Program-made: the position numbers and the translations under genes
The notes under the pieces: generated by a model
The model's input: the letters and a program-made list of their open reading frames with translations, nothing else
Told to the model about the DNA's origin: nothing
The model's database searches: none
Part shown: positions 33,411-41,980 of the stretch, in pieces
Layout: every line of letters starts with the position of its first letter
Numbering within the stretch: the stretch's first letter is position 1
Assembly (NCBI GenBank): GCA_022826485.1
Contig: JAJDUU010000047.1
Coordinates: 1-64,000, forward strand
DNA length: 64,000 bases
Reading direction: 5' to 3'
Origin: Chloroflexota bacterium
Lineage (GTDB): Bacteria > Chloroflexota > UBA11872

Positions 33411-34495
33411 TTCACCGGCGGCCAGCGGCGCAGGCTGTCGCTGGCTTCCAGGCCCGCGTCCTGCCCGCTGGCAAAGGCGGCGGCGATGAGATTGCGCTCG
33501 CCGGCCACGATGTCGCCGCAGGCCCAGATCCCGGCAATCGGATTGCCGTCAACGTCCAACACCCGGTGGTCCTCGTCGCAGACCAGGAACCCCTCATCAT
33601 CATGCTGGGGCGAGAACCTGGCCAGAAACTCGTCGTTGGCCACGAGACCCTCGTCGACGAAGAATCCGTCGAAGAAGAGCTCGCGACCGTCCGCCAAGCG
33701 TAGACCGAGCAGATCGCGACCGCTGCCGATATGGGCTTCGATTCGTTCGGTTTCGAGCCGCACGCCCCGGCGCTCCATTTCCGCCAGCACCGCCTCCGAC
33801 ATGCCATGCGGGCGCCCGTTGGTCAGCACGGTCATCCGGTGGGTGAAGTCCTGGGCGCCGTGGACGACGTCGAAGATGTAGTCGCCAACGCCGACGATGG
33901 CGAGTTCCTGGTCGGTGTGGAGGTGTCCGTCGCAGCGCACGCAGACGTGCCACCCGCGATGATTGCCGGCAAAGCGGAACACCACTCCGTAGCGCGCGTA
34001 GGCCCGCTCCGCCGAGGGCTCGATCTCGATGTCCGGCCAGCCGTCCTCGAACCCCGAGGCCACGACGACGGTGCGTGCGCGGACCGTCTCCGTGGGTGGC
34101 GCCCCGCCGTCGCGCGGCAGCATCGCCGTCGACATGGTCACCGCCAGCGAGCCGTCGGAGACCCTTTCGATATCCGTGACATAGCCGGGGATGCGGCGAA
34201 TGCCAATGTGACGCGACTCGCCGTCGATGGTGACTTCGTGTTCCGGCTGCGCGTCGGTCCACTCCTTCAACGCTCGATTGAAGGCGGGTCCGGTGATGCC
34301 AGGAAACACCGGCGCGTCGACGAACTCGACCGACTTCGACCAGAAATGCCGTCCGCGGCGCAGGCTCACCGCCCCGCCGTCGATCAGCGCGACGTGCCGC
34401 ATCTGGTGCGCGGCGCTCACGGCTGCCTGGGCGCCGGCGGGTCCGCAGCCGATCACCAGGACGTCGAACGGGGAGGCTGGTGAAGGCTCACTCAT
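33407..34495 (-). CDS. FAD-dependent oxidoreductase, thioredoxin-reductase-like
   Basis: A 362-residue flavoprotein with the FAD motif FDVLVIGCGPAGAQAAVSAA and a second Rossmann-like segment (ELAIVGVGDYIFDVVHG). The C-terminal GIWACGDIVAGERNLI is typical of the thioredoxin reductase fold. The redox pair CVRCDGH (positions near 190) is present as CVRC instead of the usual CATC, so dithiol activity may be retained. NAD(P)H should be the electron source. It is co-operonic with the PmoA-like gene (4-bp ATGA overlap). It diverges from the thiolase gene over a ~95-bp gap. Substrate unknown. Confidence 0.78.
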   Translation of the reverse strand: MSEPSPASPFDVLVIGCGPAGAQAAVSAAHQMRHVALIDGGAVSLRRGRHFWSKSVEFVDAPVFPGITGPAFNRALKEWTDAQPEHEVTIDGESRHIGIRRIPGYVTDIERVSDGSLAVTMSTAMLPRDGGAPPTETVRARTVVVASGFEDGWPDIEIEPSAERAYARYGVVFRFAGNHRGWHVCVRCDGHLHTDQELAIVGVGDYIFDVVHGAQDFTHRMTVLTNGRPHGMSEAVLAEMERRGVRLETERIEAHIGSGRDLLGLRLADGRELFFDGFFVDEGLVANDEFLARFSPQHDDEGFLVCDEDHRVLDVDGNPIAGIWACGDIVAGERNLIAAAFASGQDAGLEASDSLRRWPPVK

Positions 34496-34590
34496 AGGCG
34501 CGCGACCGCGACGGTGGTCACTCCCATCCTGGGGGCGTATGGTCGCATGATAGGGAGCGCCAGCAAGCGAGATGCGGTAGTGAGGTCACG

Positions 34591-35748
34591 GTGCGTGACG
34601 TAAGCATCGCCGGCGTCGGCTCCACGTCGTTCGGCAAGCTGCCGGATAGCGGGATCGTGGAGCTGGCCACCGACGCCTGCCGCGAGGCGCTGGCGGACAG
34701 CGGGATTCCGCGCGAGCGCGTGCAGGCGCTGTATCTCGGCAACTTCATCGGCGAGCGTCTGGCCGACCAGGGCGCGCTGGCGCCCATCGTGGCGCGCCGT
34801 CTGGGGCTCGACGGGATACCCGCCACGAAGGTCGAGGCCGCCTGTGCGTCCGGGGGCATTGCCCTGCGGCACGGCTATCTCACGGTCACGGCCGGAATCC
34901 ATGACGTCGTGCTGGTGGCCGGCGTGGAGAAGATGACCGACATCCCCACGGGCGACGTCACCGCCGCACTCGCGACCGCCGGCGATGAGGGACTGGAGAT
35001 GCGCACCGGGCTCACGTTTCCGGGCGCCTTCGCCATGGTGATGCAGGCGCACATGGCGCGCTACGGCACGTCGCGGGAGCAGATTGCCGCCGTCTCGGTC
35101 AAGAACCACGACAACGGCGCGGCGAATCCCAAGGCCCAATTCCGGAAGCCGACCACGATCGAGGAGGTCGTGAACTCGCGGTTCGTGGCCGAGCCGTTGC
35201 GGCTCTTCGACTGTCCGCCGATCAGCGACGGCGCGGCGGCGGCGGTTGTCTGCACCGCGGATATCGCTCGCCGGTACGCCGCGCCAAGCGTGCGCATTCT
35301 CGCCTCGGGTCAGGGGTCGGGACCGGTGGCGCTGAGCGGCATGGATGAGCTGACGTCGTTTCCCGCCACGGTGCGTGCGGCCGCCGAGGCGTATGGGCAA
35401 GCGGGCATCGACCCCGGCGAAGTGGACGTGGCCGAGGTGCACGACTGCTTCACGATCGCGGAGCTGGTGGCGATCGAGGATCTCGGTCTGGTGGCGCGCG
35501 GCGAGGGCGGCCGTGCGGTGGAAGCCGGAGAGACCGCCGTGGGCGGACGATTGCCGGTCAATCCCAGCGGCGGGCTGATTGCCAAGGGACATCCGGTTGG
35601 CGCCAGCGGCGTGGGGCAGGTTTGCGAACTCGTGTTGCAGCTGCGCGGCGAGGCCGCGAATCAGGTCGACGGCGCCCGGATCGGCCTGGCCCACAGCTTG
35701 GGCGGCTGCGGCGCGGCGGCCACGGTGCACATCCTGGCCCATGACTAG
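34591..35748 (+). CDS. Thiolase-family acyltransferase (SCP-x/acetyl-CoA acetyltransferase-like)
   Basis: Predicted thiolase, 385 residues. The nucleophilic cysteine is in VEAACASGGIAL (about residue 84). The second-half motif is EVHDCFTIAELV, and the histidine motif is GGLIAKGHPVGASGVGQV. The last Cys/Gly motif is HSLGGCGAAAT. The SCP-x-like order (no extra N-terminal segments) suggests degradation of branched or sterol-like acyl-CoAs rather than PHB synthesis. It uses a GTG start and overlaps a DUF35 zinc-ribbon gene by 8 bp, the usual pair for SCP-x-type thiolases. Confidence 0.87.
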   Translation: MRDVSIAGVGSTSFGKLPDSGIVELATDACREALADSGIPRERVQALYLGNFIGERLADQGALAPIVARRLGLDGIPATKVEAACASGGIALRHGYLTVTAGIHDVVLVAGVEKMTDIPTGDVTAALATAGDEGLEMRTGLTFPGAFAMVMQAHMARYGTSREQIAAVSVKNHDNGAANPKAQFRKPTTIEEVVNSRFVAEPLRLFDCPPISDGAAAAVVCTADIARRYAAPSVRILASGQGSGPVALSGMDELTSFPATVRAAAEAYGQAGIDPGEVDVAEVHDCFTIAELVAIEDLGLVARGEGGRAVEAGETAVGGRLPVNPSGGLIAKGHPVGASGVGQVCELVLQLRGEAANQVDGARIGLAHSLGGCGAAATVHILAHD

Positions 35749-36085
35749 TCCGCCGCGGTTGACGGTCTATCGCTGTCGTCGCGACGGTCAGCTAGTGATG
35801 GTGCGAGGCGATGCCTGCCCGACGTGTAGCCGCTCCGACCTGGAGCCCCACGAGGTCTCCGGGGAAGGATTCATCGTCGTTTGGACGACGATTCACATTC
35901 CGCCCACTCGCTACGCCAACGAAGCGCCCTACACCGTGGTGCTGGTCGAGCTCGAAGATGGCTTGCGCGTCATGGGGCGCCTGCTCGGCGATGCCGGGCG
36001 CGGGTTGGGTTCCCAGGTTCGGCTGGACCACGTCGACCCGGAACGCGGACCGGTGTTCGAGGCCGTCGATTCGTTCACCGCGTAG
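35741..36085 (+). CDS. DUF35 OB-fold/zinc-ribbon protein, thiolase partner
   Basis: A 114-residue protein whose N-terminus has a degenerate zinc ribbon (VYRCRRDGQL then GDACPTCSRSDL, with only three clear cysteines). An OB-fold follows (GEGFIVVWTTIHIPP, YTVVLVELEDGLRVMGRL). Such DUF35 proteins occur as tight partners of SCP-x-type thiolases or HMG-CoA synthases and bring or channel acyl-CoA. The ATG at 35741 overlaps the thiolase end by 8 bp, which supports co-translation and complex formation. The loss of a cysteine may mean no zinc is bound. Confidence 0.82.
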   Translation: MTSPPRLTVYRCRRDGQLVMVRGDACPTCSRSDLEPHEVSGEGFIVVWTTIHIPPTRYANEAPYTVVLVELEDGLRVMGRLLGDAGRGLGSQVRLDHVDPERGPVFEAVDSFTA

Positions 36086-36137
36086 GAGTGCTCGGACCGA
36101 TTCGTTGCAGGGGCGGCCACATGCGCCGCCTGCGGCG

Positions 36138-37814
36138 CTACGTCGGAATAACCGGCAGCCTCAGATGCGATGGATAGATGTGCGCGTGCAGCACGGTTTG
36201 CGAGGCGGCGCGCATTTCGGCGTCGCTGGCGAGGTCGTTGCCGGTGTTCAGGTTCCGGTCGTAGCACGGGAAGTTCGATGACGAGATCTCCAGCCGGATG
36301 CGGTGCCCGGCGCGGAAGACGTTGCTGGTGACGCCCACGTCGATCTCGTAGCGGTAGACCTTGCCCGGCTCCAACAGGCTCGGCTCGGCCATTCCGTCGC
36401 GGTAGCGGGCGCGCACGATGCCGTCGCAGAGGTTCATGGCGTAGCCGCTGGGCGACACGTCCACCAGCTTGGCCGTCCAGTCGGTGTCGCGGCCGTCGGT
36501 GGCGGCGAACAGCACCGCGGTGATCGGTCCGGTGACATCCAGATCGGCTGGCAGCGGCTCCGAGGTGTAGCAGAGCACGTCCGCACGGGCCTCGACCGGC
36601 CGCTGGTCGTACGGTCCCCAGGCGACGATCTCAGGCGTGCAGCAGGTGGTGCCGCCCAGCGTCTGCACGGGCAGCCGCGGGTCGTAGACATAGCGATCGG
36701 GCGGCTCCTCGGCGGGAGCCATGGTCGTCAGCGCGCCGTCGCCGCCCGCGGTGTTGGCGTTGCCGTCCGAGTGCAGATACCACGTCTGCCAGTCGGTGCG
36801 CGCCAGCGGCCATTCGTGCTCGTCGCGCCATTCGTTGACGCCCATGGTGAAGAGGCGCAGCGGCGGCTCCTCGCTCAAGCCGTCGTCCTCGCCCTTGAGC
36901 CAGAGGTTGAACCAGCGCCGCTCGATCTGCGTGAGGCTCACCAGCGAATCGACGCCAAAGTCGACGTCGCCGAGTCGCGTGGACTCGGCCAGTCGATGCG
37001 GCCACGGCCCGACGATGGCGCGGCTCTGGCGCGCCTCCGGGGTGGCCCCGAAGCGCCGCAGGTTGTTGAAGTTCTCCAACGTGTCGGCTGCGTACAGGTC
37101 GTACCAACCGCCCATGGTGAGCGCCGGCACGCGGATTTCGTGCCAACGATGGGAGACGCTGACTTCCTCCCAGTAGTCGTCGTAGCGATCGTGATCCAGC
37201 CAGTCGCGCCAGAAGTCGAGGCGCCGCCCGGCCTGCAGGTCCAGGTCCACGATGGGCAGCGAGTGAAACGCCTCGGTCCAGTTGTGAAACGCGATGCTCT
37301 GCGCCGTGCGGGCGTTGGTGCGCATGCCCCAGGTGAGCGCCGTGGTGAGCTGCAACGCGCCTCCCGGCCGCACCAGTCCGCCGAGGAACTCCGCGCACAC
37401 GACCCGCGGCGCGAGGCAGGTGAGGTAGTTGCTGCCCTGGGGGGCGCTGAGCCACTGCACCAGCGCCAGATACGACGGGCCGCTCATGCCGATGCGGCCG
37501 TTGCTCCATGGCTGCCGACCGATCCACTCGTGCGTGTCGAAGCCGTCGGCCGCCTCGTTATGGAACGGGTAGTACGTGCCGTCGGAGTCCCAGCGCCCGC
37601 GCACGTCCTGCACCACGCAGGCATAGCCGTCCTGGGCAAAGGCGCGGGCCGAGGCGATCGTCTCCGGCGTGTTGTTGTCGTAGGGCGTGCGAATCAGCAC
37701 CGTCGGGAATGGGCCGGGCGAGTCGGGGAGGTAGATGTCGCCCGAAAGCTGCACGCCGTCGCGCATCGGCATCTTGACGTCGAGCGCGTAGCGAACGCCG
37801 AACGTGGGGTGCAT
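36138..37814 (-). CDS. CocE/NonD-type serine hydrolase (X-Pro dipeptidyl-peptidase S15 family)
   Basis: A 558-residue alpha/beta hydrolase. The nucleophile is Ser114 in SGPSYLALVQ. The acid is probably Asp in MGGWYDLYAADT. The histidine is in VGPWPHRLAES. The C-terminal jelly-roll (LPADLDVTGPITAVLFAATD ... GHRIRLEISSSNFPCYDRN) completes the S15/CocE architecture. Such enzymes hydrolyse esters, amides or cephalosporin-type acyls. It stands alone, facing the CehA-like gene across a repeat block. Exact substrate not readable. Confidence 0.87.
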   Translation of the reverse strand: MHPTFGVRYALDVKMPMRDGVQLSGDIYLPDSPGPFPTVLIRTPYDNNTPETIASARAFAQDGYACVVQDVRGRWDSDGTYYPFHNEAADGFDTHEWIGRQPWSNGRIGMSGPSYLALVQWLSAPQGSNYLTCLAPRVVCAEFLGGLVRPGGALQLTTALTWGMRTNARTAQSIAFHNWTEAFHSLPIVDLDLQAGRRLDFWRDWLDHDRYDDYWEEVSVSHRWHEIRVPALTMGGWYDLYAADTLENFNNLRRFGATPEARQSRAIVGPWPHRLAESTRLGDVDFGVDSLVSLTQIERRWFNLWLKGEDDGLSEEPPLRLFTMGVNEWRDEHEWPLARTDWQTWYLHSDGNANTAGGDGALTTMAPAEEPPDRYVYDPRLPVQTLGGTTCCTPEIVAWGPYDQRPVEARADVLCYTSEPLPADLDVTGPITAVLFAATDGRDTDWTAKLVDVSPSGYAMNLCDGIVRARYRDGMAEPSLLEPGKVYRYEIDVGVTSNVFRAGHRIRLEISSSNFPCYDRNLNTGNDLASDAEMRAASQTVLHAHIYPSHLRLPVIPT

Positions 37815-37914
37815 GGCCGACCCTCGTGGGATGCCGCGCGCCGCCCGGATCAGGGGCAGGCGACTGACGGACTGTCAGCGCCGGCAGTGTATCCGCCGGA
37901 CCGCAGGGCACTTT

Positions 37915-38100
37915 GGGGCCGTCACTCCCGCGAAGGGAGATCTTTGAATAAAGGGGCAAGGGCGACGCATGCGTCGCCCCTACGCGTGGGCTCACAGGTT
38001 CAGAGTCCGGTAGACTCCCGCTCCCCGCCTTCGCGGGGACAGGCGCCGCGGGAATGACGGAGGGGTTCGCAAAGGTCTTCGAAGGCGGGAATCCATCCGA
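37915..38100. repeat. Repeat block before the CehA/McbA gene
   Basis: Non-coding. It contains a perfect 20-bp palindrome GGGCGACGCATGCGTCGCCC (37960-37979) and the modules cgcgggaatgacggagggg and gcaaaggtcttcg (about 38048-38082). The flanking bases to 37815 and from 38101 to 38257 have no gene that I can support. Confidence 0.72.
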
Positions 38101-38257
38101 CGCCCTATGACGGCCGAACGGATCGAGAGGCAAGCACGCCTGCTGCTGACGAAAGCCCGCGCTGCGATCCAATGTCTGAGGTGCCCATCCCCCGTGGGTT
38201 GCCGCACTCCAGGCATACCGCCACTATGCAACTGGCCCGTCCGCCGGGGTACGCCGC

Positions 38258-40765
38258 GTGAATCCCTACGAACCTGTTTCGATCGCTGACCTTTGCAACG
38301 TTCCCGCCGAGCTGGCCGGACCCGAAACGCCCGATTTGCTCGGTGCGCAGGACTTTCGCGGGCTGGCATTCGACGTGGGCGATCCGGCACGCGGGACTAT
38401 TGCGCAGTTCGGTCCCGGCGGACACCCGGAGCCACAAACGCTGTCGGTGGGTCGCGCCGTGCACTCCCTCACCTTTGCTCACGCGCTGCTGGACACCGCC
38501 ATCGCCCACGGCGGAGCGCCCGGCGGCGAGGTCGGCCGCTACGCCTTTGTGTTCGAGAACGGCGAGCGGGCGGAAGTTCCCCTCCGTGACCGGTTCGAGA
38601 TCGGCTGGATTTCGCGCCGTTACCTGTTGCGGCCCGGCCAGCCGTATCTGGCCACGCCCAATGGCGAGGACGGCATGCAGCCCCGCTACGAGGGGCCGTA
38701 CGACGAGCAGCAGCGGCGGATAACCGAGGTGGCCGCGGGGCGGGTGCGGTCGTTCTTCCTCTGGTCGTGGCGCAACCCGCATCCGGAGCACGCGATCGCG
38801 AGCATCGAGATCAGCGGCGGTCCGCTGCCGTGGGTGCTGGGCGGCATATCGGCCGGCTTCGTCGACGAAGACCCGCTGGAGCGCGCGCCGCGCCGTCCCG
38901 TGCGGATCGAGCTGACGCAGCCCGAGGATGCCGATAAGCCATTCGATCTCGACGTGCAGGTCAAACGCGGCTCGGCGACCTATGCCCAGCCGCTGCCGCA
39001 GGACCCCGAGGCGTTCGTGGACGCCGTCGATAAGGGCTGGGGCGAGGCGGACAACCTCACCTCGAGCCCCGCGTATACGGAGATCAGCGCTGCGCCCTCA
39101 GCCGATGTCAGCGTTTCGCAGGGCGACGAGGTGCTCGGCACGGCGCGCTTCGGCGACTTGCAGGCCAAGGGCGCGGTGCAGGCCTCGCCGCGCCTCCGGC
39201 TCAGCCTTCCCGAATCGGGCCGCAACTGGGTGCACACGCGCGTGCTCGACGCCGACACCGGCCGGCCGGTGCCCTGTCGCATCCACTTCCGCTCGCCGGA
39301 AGGCGTCCCCTACCAGCCTTACGGCCACCATCCGCACCTGTTCTCCGGCTTCTCGACCTGGGGCCGCGACGCTTTTGGCGACGTGCGCATGGACCAGGTC
39401 ACCTATGCCTACGTCGACGGCGCCTGCCAGGGCTGGCTGCCGCGCGGCCGGGTGATCGTGGACGTGGCTCGCGGCTTCGAGTACGAGCCGTTGCGGACGG
39501 AAGTCGAGATCAAGCCGGGGCAGCGCGAGCTGGAGCTGCGCATCGGCCGCTGGACCGACATGAACGCCCAGGGCTGGTATAGCGGCGACACGCACGTGCA
39601 CTTCCTGGCCGGCAACGGCGCGGTGCTCGAGTCCGCGGGCGAGGACCTCAATGTCGCCAACGTGCTCCAGTCGCAGTGGGGCCACTACTTCAGCAACACC
39701 GATGACTTCACCGGACGACCCCAGGTGTCGGACGACGGCAAGACCATCGTTTCGTTCGGCCAGGAGAACCGGCAGCACTTCCTGGGGCATCTCACGCTGC
39801 TCGGTCACACCGAGCCGATCATGCCCTGGTGCACCGACGGTCCCGGCGAGGCTGAGCTGGGAGGCCCGCTGCAAACCACCATGTCCCACTGGGCCGAGGC
39901 CTGCCGCGAGCAGGGCGGGAGCGTGGTGCTGCCGCACTTTCCGTGGCCCAATGGCGACCCAGTGGCCCTGATCGCGCTGGGCCTGGCCGACGCCGTGGAA
40001 ATGTGCCGGCAAGTGCCGTTCGACCACGACGAGTACTACCGCTATCTCAACGCGGGCTACCGCCTGCCGCTGGTCGGCGGCACCGACAAGATGGCTACGG
40101 ATACGCCGGTGGGTATCTACCGCACCTACGTCCAGCTTGCCGAAGACATGCCGTTCACCTATGACGCCTGGCGCGCGCAAATGAGCGCCGGGCGCACCTT
40201 CATGTCCAGCGGTCCGCTCATCGGGCTCAGCGTGGAGGGCCACGCCATCGGCGACACGGTGCATCTGCCCAGCAACGGCGGCACCGTGCACGTGGAGGCG
40301 TGGGCCGAGGGCAGTCTGCCAATCTTCAACCTGCAGATCGTGCAGGAAGGCCGGGTCGTGGCCGAGACCGTGGCCTCCGACGGCGCCCGGCGGCTGGAGC
40401 TGAGCGAACGGTTACGCGCCGACGGGCACACGTGGTTCGCGGCCCGCACCGGCGGAGCGGATTACTACGACGCGCCCTACTACCTCGATGGCTGGAAGCG
40501 GCAGCGCTTCGCCCACACGTCGCCGGTGTACGTCTCGACCGGCGGCGATTGGCGCATGTGGAACGACGCCACCGCCGAATACATGCTGACCATGATCGAG
40601 GGCAACCTCAGCTACGTCCGCCGCCGCGCCGGCAGTGAGCCGGACGACGACTCGGTCACCCACCACCACGGCGAGCCGGACCACACGGCCTACCTGGAGC
40701 GCCCGCTGCTCGCCGCCCGCGACGCCATCCACCGGCGCATGCACCAGTTGGGGATTGCGCACTAA
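38258..40765 (+). CDS. CehA/McbA-type PHP-domain metallohydrolase, large form
   Basis: An 835-residue protein. The C-terminal half (from about residue 435) matches the CehA/McbA group, which hydrolyses carbamates: GWYSGDTHVHFLAGNG (metal-binding HVH, about residues 446-448) and GGSVVLPHFPWPNGDPVALI. RLPLVGGTDKMATDTPVGIYRTYV follows, and then an MSAGRTFMSSGPLIGLSV segment. The N-terminal ~400 residues are non-PHP, with beta-rich features (a WTDM-linked domain and a SLPESGRNWVHTR segment) that I cannot name. No signal peptide is clear. It is a monocistronic GTG-start gene; biological substrate unknown. Confidence 0.8.
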   Translation: MNPYEPVSIADLCNVPAELAGPETPDLLGAQDFRGLAFDVGDPARGTIAQFGPGGHPEPQTLSVGRAVHSLTFAHALLDTAIAHGGAPGGEVGRYAFVFENGERAEVPLRDRFEIGWISRRYLLRPGQPYLATPNGEDGMQPRYEGPYDEQQRRITEVAAGRVRSFFLWSWRNPHPEHAIASIEISGGPLPWVLGGISAGFVDEDPLERAPRRPVRIELTQPEDADKPFDLDVQVKRGSATYAQPLPQDPEAFVDAVDKGWGEADNLTSSPAYTEISAAPSADVSVSQGDEVLGTARFGDLQAKGAVQASPRLRLSLPESGRNWVHTRVLDADTGRPVPCRIHFRSPEGVPYQPYGHHPHLFSGFSTWGRDAFGDVRMDQVTYAYVDGACQGWLPRGRVIVDVARGFEYEPLRTEVEIKPGQRELELRIGRWTDMNAQGWYSGDTHVHFLAGNGAVLESAGEDLNVANVLQSQWGHYFSNTDDFTGRPQVSDDGKTIVSFGQENRQHFLGHLTLLGHTEPIMPWCTDGPGEAELGGPLQTTMSHWAEACREQGGSVVLPHFPWPNGDPVALIALGLADAVEMCRQVPFDHDEYYRYLNAGYRLPLVGGTDKMATDTPVGIYRTYVQLAEDMPFTYDAWRAQMSAGRTFMSSGPLIGLSVEGHAIGDTVHLPSNGGTVHVEAWAEGSLPIFNLQIVQEGRVVAETVASDGARRLELSERLRADGHTWFAARTGGADYYDAPYYLDGWKRQRFAHTSPVYVSTGGDWRMWNDATAEYMLTMIEGNLSYVRRRAGSEPDDDSVTHHHGEPDHTAYLERPLLAARDAIHRRMHQLGIAH

Positions 40766-40771
40766 CCACAC

Positions 40772-41151
40772 TGTCATTCCGAGCGCAGCGAGGAATCTAG
40801 AGCTCCGATCTCGCATCCTCAAACCACTCGAGAGCCAAGTCCTTCCAGCGGGGATTCATTGACTCGATCAGCTCGACTTTCTTGCTCCTCCGCCAGCCCT
40901 TGATTTGCTTTTCACGCGCAATGGCTGAGGCAATGTCTGAGGTCTGCTCGTAGTAGGCCAGCCAGGTTACGTTGTATCTGCTGGCGAATCCGGGCACTAG
41001 TTTCTCCCTATGTTCGTACACACGTCGCACGAGATCATTGGTGACGCCGACGTACAAAGTTCTCACTCCGTTGGTCATGATATAGACGTAGTACCGACGC
41101 TCTGGTGATGTTGGCATGCCCCTTAGATTCCTCGCTGCGCTCGGAATGACA
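40772..41151. mobile_element. Small element bounded by perfect 28-bp inverted repeats
   Basis: The left end (40772-40799, starting TGTCATTCCGAGCGCAGCGA) and right end (41124-41151, ending GCTCGGAATGACA) are perfect inverted repeats of 28 bp. Between them is a single GIY-YIG nuclease gene whose stop codon lies in the left repeat (CTA at 40797-40799). GC is lower inside than in neighbours. No transposase is present. It lies between the CehA gene and mobA. It looks like an unusual mobile or REP-type element with its own nuclease. A diverged copy of an end is at 60591-60612. No target-site duplication was clear. Confidence 0.7.
40797..41117 (-). CDS. GIY-YIG nuclease-family protein (UPF0213-like)
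   Basis: A 106-residue protein with the GIY-YIG start YYVYIMTNGVRTLYVGVTND (Tyr in both strands), then LVRRVYEHREKLVPGF with the catalytic-type Arg/Glu, and AIAREKQIKGWRRSKKVELI. This is the single-domain form found in UPF0213-type nucleases. The domain alone would nick or cut DNA structures. It is the only gene inside the inverted-repeat element and its stop lies in the left repeat. Base composition is lower in GC than the flanking genes. Confidence 0.86.
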   Translation of the reverse strand: MPTSPERRYYVYIMTNGVRTLYVGVTNDLVRRVYEHREKLVPGFASRYNVTWLAYYEQTSDIASAIAREKQIKGWRRSKKVELIESMNPRWKDLALEWFEDARSEL

Positions 41152-41243
41152 TGTCAAATTCCGGTAAGGCCGAAGACCGTCTCGACACCCACGAAGGACC
41201 AATGGCCGAGTTTGCTGCCCAACAGCGGCTGGCTGATCACGCC

Positions 41244-41849
41244 CTACTCCCCCGCATCCCTCCGCGCACCCGCATAGTCTTCTGGCGTGTTGACGTTGCG
41301 GAATGAGCGCAGGTTGGGGTCCAACTCCCGGAGATCCATCTCGGGCACCCGCACGACGTCAAGTCCCTCGAAGGCCAGCGCGATTTTGAGTTGCCCGCGC
41401 GCGATTTGCCGCCGGGCCGCGGTCGCGACGGCGGGGCCGTAGACGGCGTGGAGCGGCTCGGGTCGGCCGTCGACGATCGGCACCACGGCATCGTGGCCCT
41501 CTAGGCGGCCCAACAGATCGCGCACGAGCGCCGGCTTTAGAAACGGCATGTCCGCGGCGGCGACGAACACGCGGTCGTGCCGCGCCGCTTCGATGCCGGA
41601 CAGGATGCCGCCCAAGCTGCCTGCGCCCGGGATCGCATCCGGCACCACGCGGACGCCCGTGACTTCAGGCTGGTCGTTGGCCACCACGATCACGTCCTCG
41701 GCCACGGCTGCCAGCTTGTCCACGACCGACTGCAAGAGCGTGCGGGGCTGCCCAGTGGCATCCACTCCCCAGGGCAGCAGGCGCTTGTCGCGCCCCATGC
41801 GGCGGCTGGCGCCGCCGGCGAGCACCACCGCAGATGAATCTCGGATCAT
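41244..41849 (-). CDS. mobA: Molybdenum cofactor guanylyltransferase (MobA)
   Basis: Predicted to attach GMP to molybdopterin to form the bis-MGD cofactor. The 201-residue product starts SSAVVLAGGASRRMGRDKRLL, the LAGGxSxRMGxDK motif that binds GTP. It has GAGSLGGILSGIEAA and VAAADMPFLKPALV (Asp-Met-Pro). The order is typical of MobA. Close relatives include nucleotidyltransferases for selenocofactors or sugars. No molybdoenzyme or moa/moe gene lies in the window. Its 5' end overlaps the divergent open frame of the next gene region (start of that gene is 41981). Confidence 0.86.
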   Translation of the reverse strand: MIRDSSAVVLAGGASRRMGRDKRLLPWGVDATGQPRTLLQSVVDKLAAVAEDVIVVANDQPEVTGVRVVPDAIPGAGSLGGILSGIEAARHDRVFVAAADMPFLKPALVRDLLGRLEGHDAVVPIVDGRPEPLHAVYGPAVATAARRQIARGQLKIALAFEGLDVVRVPEMDLRELDPNLRSFRNVNTPEDYAGARRDAGE

Positions 41850-41980
41850 GCGTCAGGTGGGCGGTGGTTCACACGGCGTGGTCCTGGTTGGGCCCGATCG
41901 CTAGCTACGATAGTGCTCCGCGAGTCTCGCCGCGCCATTTGCCGCAGCTTGTACGGCTCATGCGGTTGGAGGTGCTAAGC

